The position numbers were made by a program, and so were the translations under genes. This document shows positions 22,001 through 30,422 of a DNA stretch of 34,209 nt, in pieces. This DNA comes from JBOHUX01 sp050734915 (GTDB lineage: Bacteria; Chloroflexota; Dormibacteria; Dormibacterales; Dormibacteraceae), in the NCBI GenBank assembly GCA_050734915.1, contig JBOHUX010000003.1, forward strand, positions 1 to 34,209, written 5' to 3'. Position 1 is the first letter of the stretch; the number at the start of each line of letters is the position of its first letter. Below the pieces are notes generated by a model. It saw only the letters and a program-made list of their open reading frames with translations, ran no database searches and had not been told where the DNA came from.

Positions 22001-24667
22001 ATGCCGGCTGAAACGCCCCGCCCGGCGCCCCGGGCCACCTACCGGCTGCAGCTCAACGCGGGCTTCGACTTCGAGGCCGCCGCCGCTGTCGCCCCCTACC
22101 TCTCCCGCCTCGGCGTCAGCCATGTCTACGCCTCGCCCTACCTGCAGGCCGCGGCCGGCAGCAGCCATGGCTACGACGTCGTCGACCACCACTCGGTCAA
22201 CCAGGAGCTGGGCGGCTCCAGCGGCCATCGGCATCTCTGCCAGGCCCTCCGGGATCATGGGTTGGGCCAGATTCTGGACGTCGTGCCCAACCACATGTCG
22301 ATCGTCGATCCCCGCAACCGATGGTGGTGGGACGTGCTCGAGAACGGCCCCGCCAGCCGGTACGCCGCCTACTTCGACGTCGACTGGGATCCGCCCGAGA
22401 GCAAGCTCCGGAACACGGTCCTGCTGCCCATCCTGGGCGACCACTACGGCCGCGTCCTGGAATCGGGGGCGCTCCGGGTCGAGCGGCGGGGAGGTGGGTT
22501 CACCCTCCACCACCACGACCACATCCTGCCGCTCGCCCCGGGCTCTTTGGACCAGCTCATGGAGCGGGCGGCGCTGCGCTGCGGCAACGAGGAGCTGGGA
22601 TTCCTCGCGGCGGCCGCGTCGCGCCTGCCCCTCCCCACCATGACCGACCGGGAGAGCCGCTGGCGGCGCCATCGCGACAAGGAGGTCATCCGCGAGCGGC
22701 TGGGCGCGCTCTCCGAGCAGGAGCTGGCCGTGGCGGAGGCGATCGACGCCGAGGTGGCGGCCGTCAACGCCGACCCGGACGCGCTCGACGAGCTCCTCGA
22801 ACGGCAGAACTACCGCCTCGCGCACTGGCGGGTGGCAGGTGAGGAGCTCGACTACCGCCGGTTCTTCGACATCACCAGCCTCGCCGCGCTCCGGGTCGAG
22901 GACGAGCAGGTCTTCGCGGACACCCACGAGCTGGTGCTGGAGTGGCTGCGGGATGGCACACTGGATGGTCTCCGGATCGACCACGTGGACGGCCTCCGCG
23001 ATCCGGCCGCCTATCTGGAGCGCCTTCGCGACGCCACCGGGGGGACCTGGGTGGTGGTGGAGAAGATCCTCGCCGCCGACGAGCGTCTGCCCGGGTGGCC
23101 GGTGGCGGGGACCACCGGCTACGACTTCCTGGCCAGGGCGGGCGGACTCTTCGTCGATCCCGCGGGCGAGGCGCCGCTGACCGAGCTGCACGCCGTCTTC
23201 ACGGGCTGTGCGGCGGGCTTCGACGAGGTCCTCAGCGAGCGCAAGCGCCTGGTCACCCGCGAGCTGCTGGCGAGCGACATCAACCGTCTCGCAGAGGTGC
23301 TCGTCAGGATCTGCGAGGGGACGCGGGACTACCGCGACTACGCCCGCCGCGAGCTTCGCGAGGCGCTCCGGGAGGCCCTCTGCCAGCTCGACGTCTACCG
23401 CACCTACGTCCAACCGGAGGCGGGCGTCGTGGGGGCCGAGGACGCCACCCGCATCGAGGCCGCCATCGGGCGGGCGAAGGAGGCGCGCGGAGACCTGGAC
23501 GGGGAGCTCTTCGACTTCCTGGCCGACATCCTCCTCCTCCGCCGCCGGGGGCCTTGGGAGTCGGAGCTCGTCATGCTCTTCCAGCAGACCTCGGGCCCGG
23601 TGATGGCGAAGAGCGCCGAGGACTCGGCCTTCTACGCCTACGGACGCCTGGTCTCCCTGAACGATGTCGGCGGCGATCCGGGCCGGTTCGGCGAGACGGT
23701 GGCGGAATTCCACCGGGCCTGCCGGGAGACTCTCGAGACGCATCCGCTCACCCTGCTCGCCGGCTCCACCCATGACACCAAGCGCAGCGAGGACGTGCGG
23801 GCGCGGATCAGCCTCCTCTCCGAGATCCCGGAGCGCTGGGCGGCGGCCGTCGAGCGCTGGGCCCGCCTCAACGGGCGCCACCGGGGAAACCGGCCACCCG
23901 GGCCGGAGATGGAGTACCTCCTCTACCAGACGCTCGTCGGCGCCCACCCCGTCTCCAGGGAACGGGCCGTCGCCTACATGGAGAAGGCCGCCAAGGAGGC
24001 GCGGATCCGGACCTCGTGGACCTCGCCGGACCCCGAGTACGATGAGGCCCTGCGCCACTTCGTCGCGGAGGTCGCGGCCGACCCCGAGTTCGGCGCCGAC
24101 CTGGCCCGGTTCACGGACCCGCTGGTGGAGCCGGGACGCGTCAACTCCCTGGCCCTCAAGCTACTCACGCTGACCGCCCCGGGCGTGCCCGACCTCTATC
24201 AGGGCAGCGAGCTCTGGGATCTGAGCCTGGTCGATCCGGACAACCGCCGGGCGGTCGACTTCCGGCTCCGGGAGCGGCTCCTCGGGGAGGTGGAGACGCT
24301 GTCCCCGGAGGAGATCTGGGCGCGCGCGGACGAGGGCCTCCCCAAGCTGCTGGTGGTGCGGCACGCCCTCGAGCTGCGCTCGGCACGGCCGGACCTCTTC
24401 GGCCCCGGCTCCGGCTACGAGCCGATCGCCGCCCGCGGCGAGATGGCGGACCATGTGGTCGCCTTCGCGCGCGGGGGCGAGGCGCTCACGGTGGTGCCCC
24501 GGCTGGTGCTGGGCCTGGCCGGCCGCTGGGGCGAGGCCGAGGTGAGGGTGCCGCGGGGCCGGTGGCAGAACGTGATCACGGGGGAGAGCGCAGAGGAGGG
24601 CTGGACGCCCCTGGGCGAGGTCTGCGGGCGATTCCCGGTGGCGCTTCTCGCGCGGGACGGTGCCTGA
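22001..24667 (+). CDS. treY: Malto-oligosyltrehalose synthase
   Basis: 888 aa, a GH13 enzyme that turns the reducing-end alpha-1,4 link of malto-oligosaccharides into the alpha,alpha-1,1 link of trehalose. The start ATYRLQLNAGFDFE and SHVYASPYLQAAAGSSHGYDVVDH, here seen as its two ends, are diagnostic. Catalytic sites are DGLRIDHVDGL with the nucleophile Asp327, VVVEKIL with the acid/base Glu354, and STHDTKRSEDVRAR with the third carboxylate. The family-specific insert (YRTYVQPE) and PGVPDLYQGSELWDLSLVDPDNRR near the end are present. GAGG lies 6 nt before ATG 22001. It is the first gene of treY-treZ-malQ and shares one base with treZ (TGATG). Confidence 0.97.
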   Translation: MPAETPRPAPRATYRLQLNAGFDFEAAAAVAPYLSRLGVSHVYASPYLQAAAGSSHGYDVVDHHSVNQELGGSSGHRHLCQALRDHGLGQILDVVPNHMSIVDPRNRWWWDVLENGPASRYAAYFDVDWDPPESKLRNTVLLPILGDHYGRVLESGALRVERRGGGFTLHHHDHILPLAPGSLDQLMERAALRCGNEELGFLAAAASRLPLPTMTDRESRWRRHRDKEVIRERLGALSEQELAVAEAIDAEVAAVNADPDALDELLERQNYRLAHWRVAGEELDYRRFFDITSLAALRVEDEQVFADTHELVLEWLRDGTLDGLRIDHVDGLRDPAAYLERLRDATGGTWVVVEKILAADERLPGWPVAGTTGYDFLARAGGLFVDPAGEAPLTELHAVFTGCAAGFDEVLSERKRLVTRELLASDINRLAEVLVRICEGTRDYRDYARRELREALREALCQLDVYRTYVQPEAGVVGAEDATRIEAAIGRAKEARGDLDGELFDFLADILLLRRRGPWESELVMLFQQTSGPVMAKSAEDSAFYAYGRLVSLNDVGGDPGRFGETVAEFHRACRETLETHPLTLLAGSTHDTKRSEDVRARISLLSEIPERWAAAVERWARLNGRHRGNRPPGPEMEYLLYQTLVGAHPVSRERAVAYMEKAAKEARIRTSWTSPDPEYDEALRHFVAEVAADPEFGADLARFTDPLVEPGRVNSLALKLLTLTAPGVPDLYQGSELWDLSLVDPDNRRAVDFRLRERLLGEVETLSPEEIWARADEGLPKLLVVRHALELRSARPDLFGPGSGYEPIAARGEMADHVVAFARGGEALTVVPRLVLGLAGRWGEAEVRVPRGRWQNVITGESAEEGWTPLGEVCGRFPVALLARDGA

Positions 24668-26385
24668 TGCCCTTTCACGTGTGGGCGCCGGGGGCCGCCC
24701 GGGTCGAGCTGGTGATGGGGGCGCGGCGCGTCCCCATGGCTCCTGGCGAAGGCGGCTGGCACGAGGCGGCGGTGGAGGCCGAGCCCGGCGCCGCCTATCG
24801 CTTCTCGGTGGACGGCGCGGAGCCCGTCCCCGATCCCCGCTCGCCCTGGCAGCCCGAGGGCGTGCACGGGCCCTCGCGCACGGTGGACCACCGGACGTTC
24901 GGGTGGACGGACGGAGCCTGGACCGGCATCCCCCTCTCGTCTGCGATCCTCTATGAGCTTCACGTGGGCAGCTTCACGGCTGAGGGCACCTTCGAGGGCG
25001 CGATCGGCCGGCTCGACCATCTGGTCGAACTCGGCATCACCGCCGTCCAGCTGATGCCGGTGACGCAGTTCCCCGGCGACCGCGGCTGGGGCTACGACGT
25101 GGCGGACCTCTTCGCGCCGCACCATGCCTACGGCGGTCCGGAGGGGCTGAAGCGGCTGGTGGACGCCTGTCACCGGCGCGGGCTGGCGGTGGTGATCGAC
25201 GTCGTCTACAACCACCTCGGCCCCGACGGCAACCATCTCGCGCGGTTCGGCCCCTACTTCACCGACCGGTACACGACCCCCTGGGGCCCCGCCGTCAACT
25301 TCGACGGCGACGGCAGCCGGGGGGTGCGTGACCTCGTGGTCGAGAACGCGGTCATGTGGCTCCGCGACTACCACTGCGACGGCCTCCGCCTGGACGCGGT
25401 GCACGCCATCTTCGACAGCTCGGCGGTCCACATCGTGGAGGAGATCGCAAGCCGAGTCCACGAGCTGCAGGGCCACCTCGGGCGGCAGCTCTGGGTGATC
25501 GCCGAGAGCGATCTCAACGATCCCCGCCTGGTGACGGCGCCGGAGGCGGGTGGCTACGGCTGCGACGCCCAGTGGAGCGACGACTTCCACCACGCCCTGC
25601 ACTGCCTGCTGACCGGCGAGCGCACCGGCTACTACGCCGACTTCGGGTCCCTGGCCGACCTGGCCACGGCGCTCCGCCACGCCTACGTGTACGACGGGCG
25701 CCCGTCCCGCCACCGAGGCCGGGAGCACGGCCGCCGCCCGCTCGGGCTCTCAGGGAACCGGTTTCTCGCCTACGCCCAGAACCACGACCAGGTCGGCAAC
25801 CGCCCCCGCGGCGAGCGCATCTCGGCGCTCACGAGCCCGGCCCGGCTCCGGATCGCGGCCGCCCTCGTCCTCACCTCGCCCTTCGTGCCGCTGCTCTTCC
25901 AGGGCGAGGAGTGGGGTGCCTCGACGCCCTTCCCCTACTTCACCGATCATCGCGATCCGGCGCTGGCGAGCGCGGTCCGGAAGGGACGGGCGGAGCAGTT
26001 CACACGCTCTGGATGGAGGGCTGACGAGGTTCCAGACCCGGGCAGCGTGGAGACCTTCCAGAGCTCCAGGCTCGCCTGGGGAGAGGTGGCCGGCGAGCCC
26101 CATGCCGGCCTCATCGCCTGGCACCGGGACCTGATGCGCCTCCGGCGGCGCCTGCCGGAGCTGACCGACGGCCGGCTGGAGGCGGTCCGGGTCGCCTTCG
26201 ACGAGCCGGCATGCTGGCTCCTGATGGGAAGGGGCCGGGTCACCGTCGCGGTCAACCTGGGACCGGCTCCGGTCCGGCTTTCCTGCCCCGCGGGCGATCT
26301 TCTCCTCGCCTCCGGGCCGGGCGTCCGTCTCCATGGCGGCCTGGTCGAGCTGCCCTCGGACTCGGTGGGGATCGTGGGCCCGTGA
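24667..26385 (+). CDS. treZ: Malto-oligosyltrehalose trehalohydrolase
   Basis: 572 aa. It splits trehalose from the end of the TreY product. An N-terminal carbohydrate-binding beta domain (FHVWAPGAARVELVM) precedes the GH13 barrel. Catalytic residues are Asp243 in DGLRLDAVHAI, Glu280 in WVIAESDLNDPR and the Asp of QNHDQVGNR; AESDLNDP is typical of TreZ. The ATG overlaps the treY stop by one base, and the gene overlaps malQ by 4 nt, so the three are translationally coupled. Length agrees with the family. Confidence 0.97.
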   Translation: MPFHVWAPGAARVELVMGARRVPMAPGEGGWHEAAVEAEPGAAYRFSVDGAEPVPDPRSPWQPEGVHGPSRTVDHRTFGWTDGAWTGIPLSSAILYELHVGSFTAEGTFEGAIGRLDHLVELGITAVQLMPVTQFPGDRGWGYDVADLFAPHHAYGGPEGLKRLVDACHRRGLAVVIDVVYNHLGPDGNHLARFGPYFTDRYTTPWGPAVNFDGDGSRGVRDLVVENAVMWLRDYHCDGLRLDAVHAIFDSSAVHIVEEIASRVHELQGHLGRQLWVIAESDLNDPRLVTAPEAGGYGCDAQWSDDFHHALHCLLTGERTGYYADFGSLADLATALRHAYVYDGRPSRHRGREHGRRPLGLSGNRFLAYAQNHDQVGNRPRGERISALTSPARLRIAAALVLTSPFVPLLFQGEEWGASTPFPYFTDHRDPALASAVRKGRAEQFTRSGWRADEVPDPGSVETFQSSRLAWGEVAGEPHAGLIAWHRDLMRLRRRLPELTDGRLEAVRVAFDEPACWLLMGRGRVTVAVNLGPAPVRLSCPAGDLLLASGPGVRLHGGLVELPSDSVGIVGP

Positions 26386-28256
26386 GACCGGAGCCCTGGG
26401 GCGTCATGCGCGGTTACCGGGACACCTCGGGACGGCGCCGGAGCGCGCCTCGGACGACGGTGGCGGCCATCCTCCGGTCGATGGGCGCGGAAGCCTCCGG
26501 CCCTCCCCTGCCGTCCGTCCGGGTCGTCCGGCGGGGCGACCCGGTCGCCGTCGAGCGACCCGCCGAGCTGATCACCGAGGGGGGCACGACGGTGCCCCTC
26601 GGCCGCCTCCTGCCCGCCGACCTGCCGACCGGCTACCACCGGCTGCGTGACCTCGAGGACGGCGCGGAGACGCGTCTCATCCTGAGCCCCGGGACCTGCC
26701 GGCCGCCCGCCGGCAGCGGCTGGGGCTGGGCGGTTCAGCTCTACGCGCTGAGGTCCCGGACGAGCTGGGGGATGGGCGACCTCGCCGACCTCGGGCGGTT
26801 GGGGGCGTGGTCGGCGGGGCAGGGCGCGGGACTGCTGGTGCTCAACCCGCTCCACGCCCCCGCGCCCAACCTGCCCCAGGAGCCGAGCCCCTACTTCCCC
26901 AGCAGCCGGCGATTCCGGAACCCGCTCTACCTCGCCATCCACGAGGTGCCCGGAGCCGGCCGGCTCGGCGCCGATCTGGAGCCGCTGGCGGCGGCCGGGC
27001 TGGCCCTCAACGCCGACCCCCACATCGACCGCGATGTCATCTTCCGCCTCAAGATGGGAGCCCTCGAGAAGCTCTGGGAGGCCTTTCCGGGAAGCCCCGC
27101 CTTCGACGCCTACCGGGGGACCGACGGCCTGGAGGACTACTCGACCTTCTGCGCACTGGCCGAGGAGCACGGCCCCGCCTGGCGCCGCTGGCCGGTCGCG
27201 TTGCGACTGCCCGCCTCGGTGGCCGTCGCTGAGTTCAAGCGCGGGCGGGCGCACCGGATCGGGTTCCATGCCTGGCTCCAGTGGCTGATCGAGGGCCAGC
27301 TGGCGCGCGCGGCGGCGGGGGTTCCCCTCATCCACGATCTGGCGATCGGATTCTCGATCGACGGCGCGGACGCCTGGCTCTGGCAGGACCTGCTGGCCCA
27401 GGAGATGGAGGTCGGCGCGCCGCCCGACGCCTTCAACTCCCTGGGCCAGAACTGGAGCCTGCCCCCGTTCGACCCCTGGCGGCTGCGAGCCGCCGGGTAT
27501 GAACCCTTCATCCAGACCCTGCGCGCCTCGCTCCGCCATGCGGCCGGACTCCGAATCGACCACGTCATGGGGCTGTTCCGCCTCTTCTGGATCCCGCGGG
27601 GGACAGGGCCCTCGGAGGGCGCCTACGTCCGCTATCCCTTCCGCGATCTGTTGGACATCCTGGCGCTCGAGTGCGAGCGGGCCCAGGCGTTCGTCGTCGG
27701 CGAGGACCTGGGCACGGTCGAGGAATCGATCCGGGCCGAGCTGGCGGGAAGATCAGTGCTCACCTACCGGGTCTTCTGGTTCGAGAGACGCCCTCCTGCC
27801 GGGTATCCGTCCCGGGCCCTGGCCGCCCTCACCACCCATGACCTCCCGACCCTGGCCGGGGTCTGGAGCGGAGCCGACCTCCGGCTCCAGGAGGACCTCG
27901 GGCTGGCGCCCAACCGCGAGGGCTTGGAGGCCATGCGGCGGCGGCTCCGATCAGTGACCGGGCTGGAGGCGGGGGCGCCGGTGGAGACGGTCACGGAGGC
28001 CGTGCACAGATCCCTGGCGGCGGCGCCGTCGCTGCTGGTCGCCGCCACGCTCGAGGACATGCTGGGCGTGGAGGAGCGGGCCAACCTGCCCGGCACCACG
28101 ACCGAGCGGGAGAACTGGTCACTGGCCCTGCCCGAAACCGTGGAGGAGATCGAGGCCGACCCGAGGGCGGCCGCCCTCGCGGCAGCCCTCGCGCGGCCTG
28201 GAGCGCACGACGTCGAGCCGCGATCCACGGCTTCGCGGCCTGGCTCTGCGCCCTAG
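26382..28256 (+). CDS. malQ: 4-alpha-glucanotransferase (amylomaltase)
   Basis: 624 aa, GH77. It transfers alpha-1,4-glucan segments between maltodextrins, producing chains long enough for TreY and recycling short ones. An N-terminal domain (GYRDTSGRRRSAPRTTVAAIL) matches the long bacterial MalQ form. The barrel starts WGWAVQLYALRSRTSWGMGDL. Catalytic residues are Asp393 in GLRIDHVMGLFRLFWIP, Glu441 in VGEDLGTV and Asp487 in TTHDLPT. The GTG start overlaps the treZ stop (GTGA). Its 3' end contains a TAGAAT box that may drive the next gene. Confidence 0.95.
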   Translation: MRPEPWGVMRGYRDTSGRRRSAPRTTVAAILRSMGAEASGPPLPSVRVVRRGDPVAVERPAELITEGGTTVPLGRLLPADLPTGYHRLRDLEDGAETRLILSPGTCRPPAGSGWGWAVQLYALRSRTSWGMGDLADLGRLGAWSAGQGAGLLVLNPLHAPAPNLPQEPSPYFPSSRRFRNPLYLAIHEVPGAGRLGADLEPLAAAGLALNADPHIDRDVIFRLKMGALEKLWEAFPGSPAFDAYRGTDGLEDYSTFCALAEEHGPAWRRWPVALRLPASVAVAEFKRGRAHRIGFHAWLQWLIEGQLARAAAGVPLIHDLAIGFSIDGADAWLWQDLLAQEMEVGAPPDAFNSLGQNWSLPPFDPWRLRAAGYEPFIQTLRASLRHAAGLRIDHVMGLFRLFWIPRGTGPSEGAYVRYPFRDLLDILALECERAQAFVVGEDLGTVEESIRAELAGRSVLTYRVFWFERRPPAGYPSRALAALTTHDLPTLAGVWSGADLRLQEDLGLAPNREGLEAMRRRLRSVTGLEAGAPVETVTEAVHRSLAAAPSLLVAATLEDMLGVEERANLPGTTTERENWSLALPETVEEIEADPRAAALAAALARPGAHDVEPRSTASRPGSAP

Positions 28257-28259
28257 AAT
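28254..28259 (+). promoter_or_regulatory. -10-like box TAGAAT at the malQ stop
   Basis: TAGAAT overlaps the malQ stop codon and lies 16 nt before GTG 28276; the predicted leader is about 9 nt. Confidence 0.35.
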
Positions 28260-28275
28260 CCTCGCCATCGCTCGC

Positions 28276-28788
28276 GTGCCCGACGCCACCCAGCCCTGGC
28301 GCCCGGAGGTCCGGGTCATCCCCTCCCCGCGACGCCGGCGCACCGTCCAGGCCCGGCTCGTGGACGGCGTCCTCGAGTTGAGGGTCCCGGAGCGGATGCC
28401 GGAGGCCGAGCGCCGGAGGTGGGCGGATAAGATGGGCATCCGGATCGAGCGCCAGCTCCGGCGCGCCCGCCCCACCGACGTTCTCCTGGAGAGGCGCGCC
28501 CAGGCTCTCAACCGGCGCCACTTCGGTGGACGCCTGCGCTGGAACTCGGTCGCCTTCGCCGATCAGACCCGGCGCTGGGGAAGCTGCACGTGCACGGCGG
28601 GGGCGATCCGGGTCTCGGAGCGGGCGGCCCGCCTGCCGCCCTGGGTTCTCGACTACATCGTCGTCCACGAGCTGGCCCACCTCGAGCGGGGCGACCACGG
28701 GCCGAGGTTCTGGGAGCTGGTCAACCGTTATCCCCTCACCGAGCGCGCAAGGGGCTATCTGATGGCCCTCGACCACCGGGGCGCGTAG
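28276..28788 (+). CDS. YgjP/DUF45-like zinc metalloprotease
   Basis: 170 aa. The C-terminal half carries the zinc-protease helix VVHELAHLERGDHGPRFWELV (conserved HELAH...H), preceded by RWGSCTCTAGAIRVS, a block typical of the YgjP-like/WLM group (DUF45). The N-terminal part (RRRRTVQARLVDGVLELRVPERM) matches the beta-strand region of the same family. A peptidase role is inferred from the motif; no substrate is known. It lies 20 nt after malQ but may use its own TAGAAT promoter. GTG 28276 is the only reasonable start. It ends 16 nt from the convergent alcohol dehydrogenase gene. Confidence 0.9.
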   Translation: MPDATQPWRPEVRVIPSPRRRRTVQARLVDGVLELRVPERMPEAERRRWADKMGIRIERQLRRARPTDVLLERRAQALNRRHFGGRLRWNSVAFADQTRRWGSCTCTAGAIRVSERAARLPPWVLDYIVVHELAHLERGDHGPRFWELVNRYPLTERARGYLMALDHRGA

Positions 28789-28803
28789 CAGGCCCCCGAG
28801 GGG

Positions 28804-29841
28804 TCAGGGTGTGAGGACGACCTTGGTGGCCTCCTTGGCCTCGAACAGCCCGTAGGCTTCGACCCCCTCCTCGAGCTTCATGCGGTGGCTGATGATCCTC
28901 GCCGGCTGGAGCCGGCCCGCGGTGATCAGGTCCAGCAGCGGGCGCATGTAGGGCTGGGCGTTGCAGTACCCGGCCCGGAAGGTGAGGTCCTTGAACCAGG
29001 CCAGCGCGTAGGGGAAGGGCGCGTTGTTCATGACCGGATAGCCGACGACCGAGATCGTCCCCCCGGCGCGGACGCAGTGGACGGCCATCTCGATGGTCGG
29101 CATCAGCCCCACGCACTCGACGCTGGCGTCGGCGCCATGGTCGCCGGTGGCCGCCTTGATGGCCTCCACGGGATGGCGGCGATCCGCGTTGATGGGGATG
29201 GCCCCGAATTCCGCGGCCAGCTCGAGCCGGCTCTCCACCCTGTCAACGGCGAAGACCCGGGAGGGCCCGAACAGGTGCGCGCATTGGACGGCGAGGAGGC
29301 CCAGGGGGCCGGCACCGATCACCGCCACGGTGTCGCCCGGGCTGATCTCGGCCCGCTCGCATCCGAAGAGGGCCGTGGCCAGGATGTCGCCGACGAACAG
29401 GGCCTCCTCGTCGGAGAGGCCGTCCGGGATCGGCTCCAGCGTCCGGTCGGCCACCGGCACGCGCACGAATTCGGCCTGGCCGCCCCCGGGGCTGCCGGTC
29501 AGCTCGCCGGCTCCGAACATCTGGAGGCTCTCGCACTTGACGAAGAGGCCGCGGCGGCAGAAGAAGCAGCTCCCGCAAGAGGCGAACATGCACGAGACGA
29601 CCCGGTCACCGGGCTTGAAGCGGGAGACCAGCGGGCCCACCTCCTCGACGACACCGGCGAACTCGTGACCGAGGATCTCGCCCTCCTGCATCGGCATCTC
29701 GAGGTGAAGGAGGTGGAGATCCGTGCCGCAGATGGCGGCGGTGGTCACGCGGAGGAGGATGTCGGCCGGGTCCTGGAGGGCGGGCTTGGAGACGTCCATC
29801 AGGCGGATGTCGCCCCGATCCTTGAATACGAGCGCCTTCAC
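28804..29841 (-). CDS. Zinc-dependent alcohol dehydrogenase (MDR family)
   Basis: 345 aa from GTG 29841. Catalytic zinc ligands are in CGTDLH and GHEFAGVVEEVG. The structural zinc loop is CGSCFFCRRGLFVKC (C-x2-C-x2-C-x7-C). The NAD(P)-binding Rossmann motif is VAVIGAGPLGLLAVQ, with an acidic residue in FAVDRVESR that suggests NAD preference. The enzyme oxidises or reduces an alcohol, polyol or related substrate that cannot be named from sequence. The start lies 8 nt after TACAAT (29855-29850), a leaderless-type start. The frame continues upstream but without family resemblance. Confidence 0.93.
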   Translation of the reverse strand: MKALVFKDRGDIRLMDVSKPALQDPADILLRVTTAAICGTDLHLLHLEMPMQEGEILGHEFAGVVEEVGPLVSRFKPGDRVVSCMFASCGSCFFCRRGLFVKCESLQMFGAGELTGSPGGGQAEFVRVPVADRTLEPIPDGLSDEEALFVGDILATALFGCERAEISPGDTVAVIGAGPLGLLAVQCAHLFGPSRVFAVDRVESRLELAAEFGAIPINADRRHPVEAIKAATGDHGADASVECVGLMPTIEMAVHCVRAGGTISVVGYPVMNNAPFPYALAWFKDLTFRAGYCNAQPYMRPLLDLITAGRLQPARIISHRMKLEEGVEAYGLFEAKEATKVVLTP

Positions 29842-29849
29842 CTGACAGG

Positions 29850-29855
29850 ATTGTA
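29850..29855 (-). promoter_or_regulatory. -10 box TACAAT, leaderless-type start of the alcohol dehydrogenase
   Basis: TACAAT ends 8 nt before GTG 29841. It is the same hexamer as in the promoter at 271-298. Confidence 0.55.
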
Positions 29856-29899
29856 CGGGCTTGCCCGAACGCCGGGCGACACCTACCGTTGGAGCTGCT

Positions 29900-29913
29900 G
29901 TCAATAGCTTGAC
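29900..29913. promoter_or_regulatory. Inverted repeat GTCAA-TAGC-TTGAC in divergent promoter region
   Basis: Perfect 5-bp arms with a 4-nt spacer lie between the divergent alcohol dehydrogenase and membrane-anchored protein genes. The left arm read on the minus strand gives TTGACA and the right arm on the plus strand gives TTGACG, so it may be an operator or paired -35 elements. Confidence 0.4.
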
Positions 29914-29935
29914 GGGGCCGGGAGGAGTGGGCGTC

Positions 29936-30367
29936 ATGCCGCCGTGGATCTGGATCGTCGTCGTGGTGGTGGCGATCGCCGTCATCGGGGCGGCGCTGAT
30001 CGCGCAGCGGAGGCGAGCCGGGCGGGTCAGGCTGCGGCTGCGCCCGCTGCCGGCGGAGGCGATCGAAGGCTATCGTGCCCGCGCCGACGACCTCGAGCGG
30101 CTCTTCGTCACCCAACCCCGGCAGGCGACGGTGGCCGCCAAGCTGCTCGTGGACGACATCCTGGTCCGGATCGGATACCCGGTCCGGCTCACCGACCGGG
30201 AGCGGATCGACGATCTCCGCAGGCACGATGCCCGCAACGCCGAGCGCTACGCGGGGGGCACGGAGATCAAGGCTGACGCCAACAGCGAGCAGATGCGGCG
30301 CGCTCTTGCCAGCCACCTGGGGATGGCCCGCGATCTCATGGACTCCCCTCGCGACACCGGAGCCTGA
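29936..30367 (+). CDS. Small protein with one N-terminal membrane segment, unknown function
   Basis: 143 aa. GGAGGAG (29921-29927) lies 8 nt before ATG 29936, fixing the start. Residues about 3-23 (PPWIWIVVVVVAIAVIGAAL) form one membrane helix, followed by basic residues (RRRAGRVRLRLR), so the C-terminal 115 residues should face the cytoplasm. These contain AEAIEGYRARADDLERLFVTQPRQA and LVDDILVRIGYP, a helical region with an AD-D-LE pattern. I have no family name for it. It is divergent from the alcohol dehydrogenase across an inverted repeat. Confidence 0.75.
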   Translation: MPPWIWIVVVVVAIAVIGAALIAQRRRAGRVRLRLRPLPAEAIEGYRARADDLERLFVTQPRQATVAAKLLVDDILVRIGYPVRLTDRERIDDLRRHDARNAERYAGGTEIKADANSEQMRRALASHLGMARDLMDSPRDTGA

Positions 30368-30373
30368 ACCGCC

Positions 30374-30389
30374 CCCGGCCTGAGCCGGG
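30374..30389 (+). terminator. Weak hairpin after the membrane-protein gene
   Basis: CCCGGC and GCCGGG pair around CTGA, 7 nt after the stop codon at 30367. There is no T tract. Confidence 0.35.
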
Positions 30390-30410
30390 AGGCTCGACCT
30401 GGCCCCTCTC

Positions 30411-30416
30411 TAAGCT
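30411..30416 (+). promoter_or_regulatory. -10 box TAAGCT, leaderless-type start of the SDR gene
   Basis: TAAGCT ends 6 nt before GTG 30423; no Shine-Dalgarno site is present. Confidence 0.5.
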
Positions 30417-30422
30417 TGAGCG

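Noticed and set aside
21971..24058. 695-codon minus-strand open frame opposite treY
   Set aside because: Antisense shadow of treY with no recognisable motif.
28788..28804. CCCC/GGGG hairpin between the YgjP-like and alcohol dehydrogenase genes
   Set aside because: Only a two-base loop would remain, so a stable terminator hairpin is unlikely.
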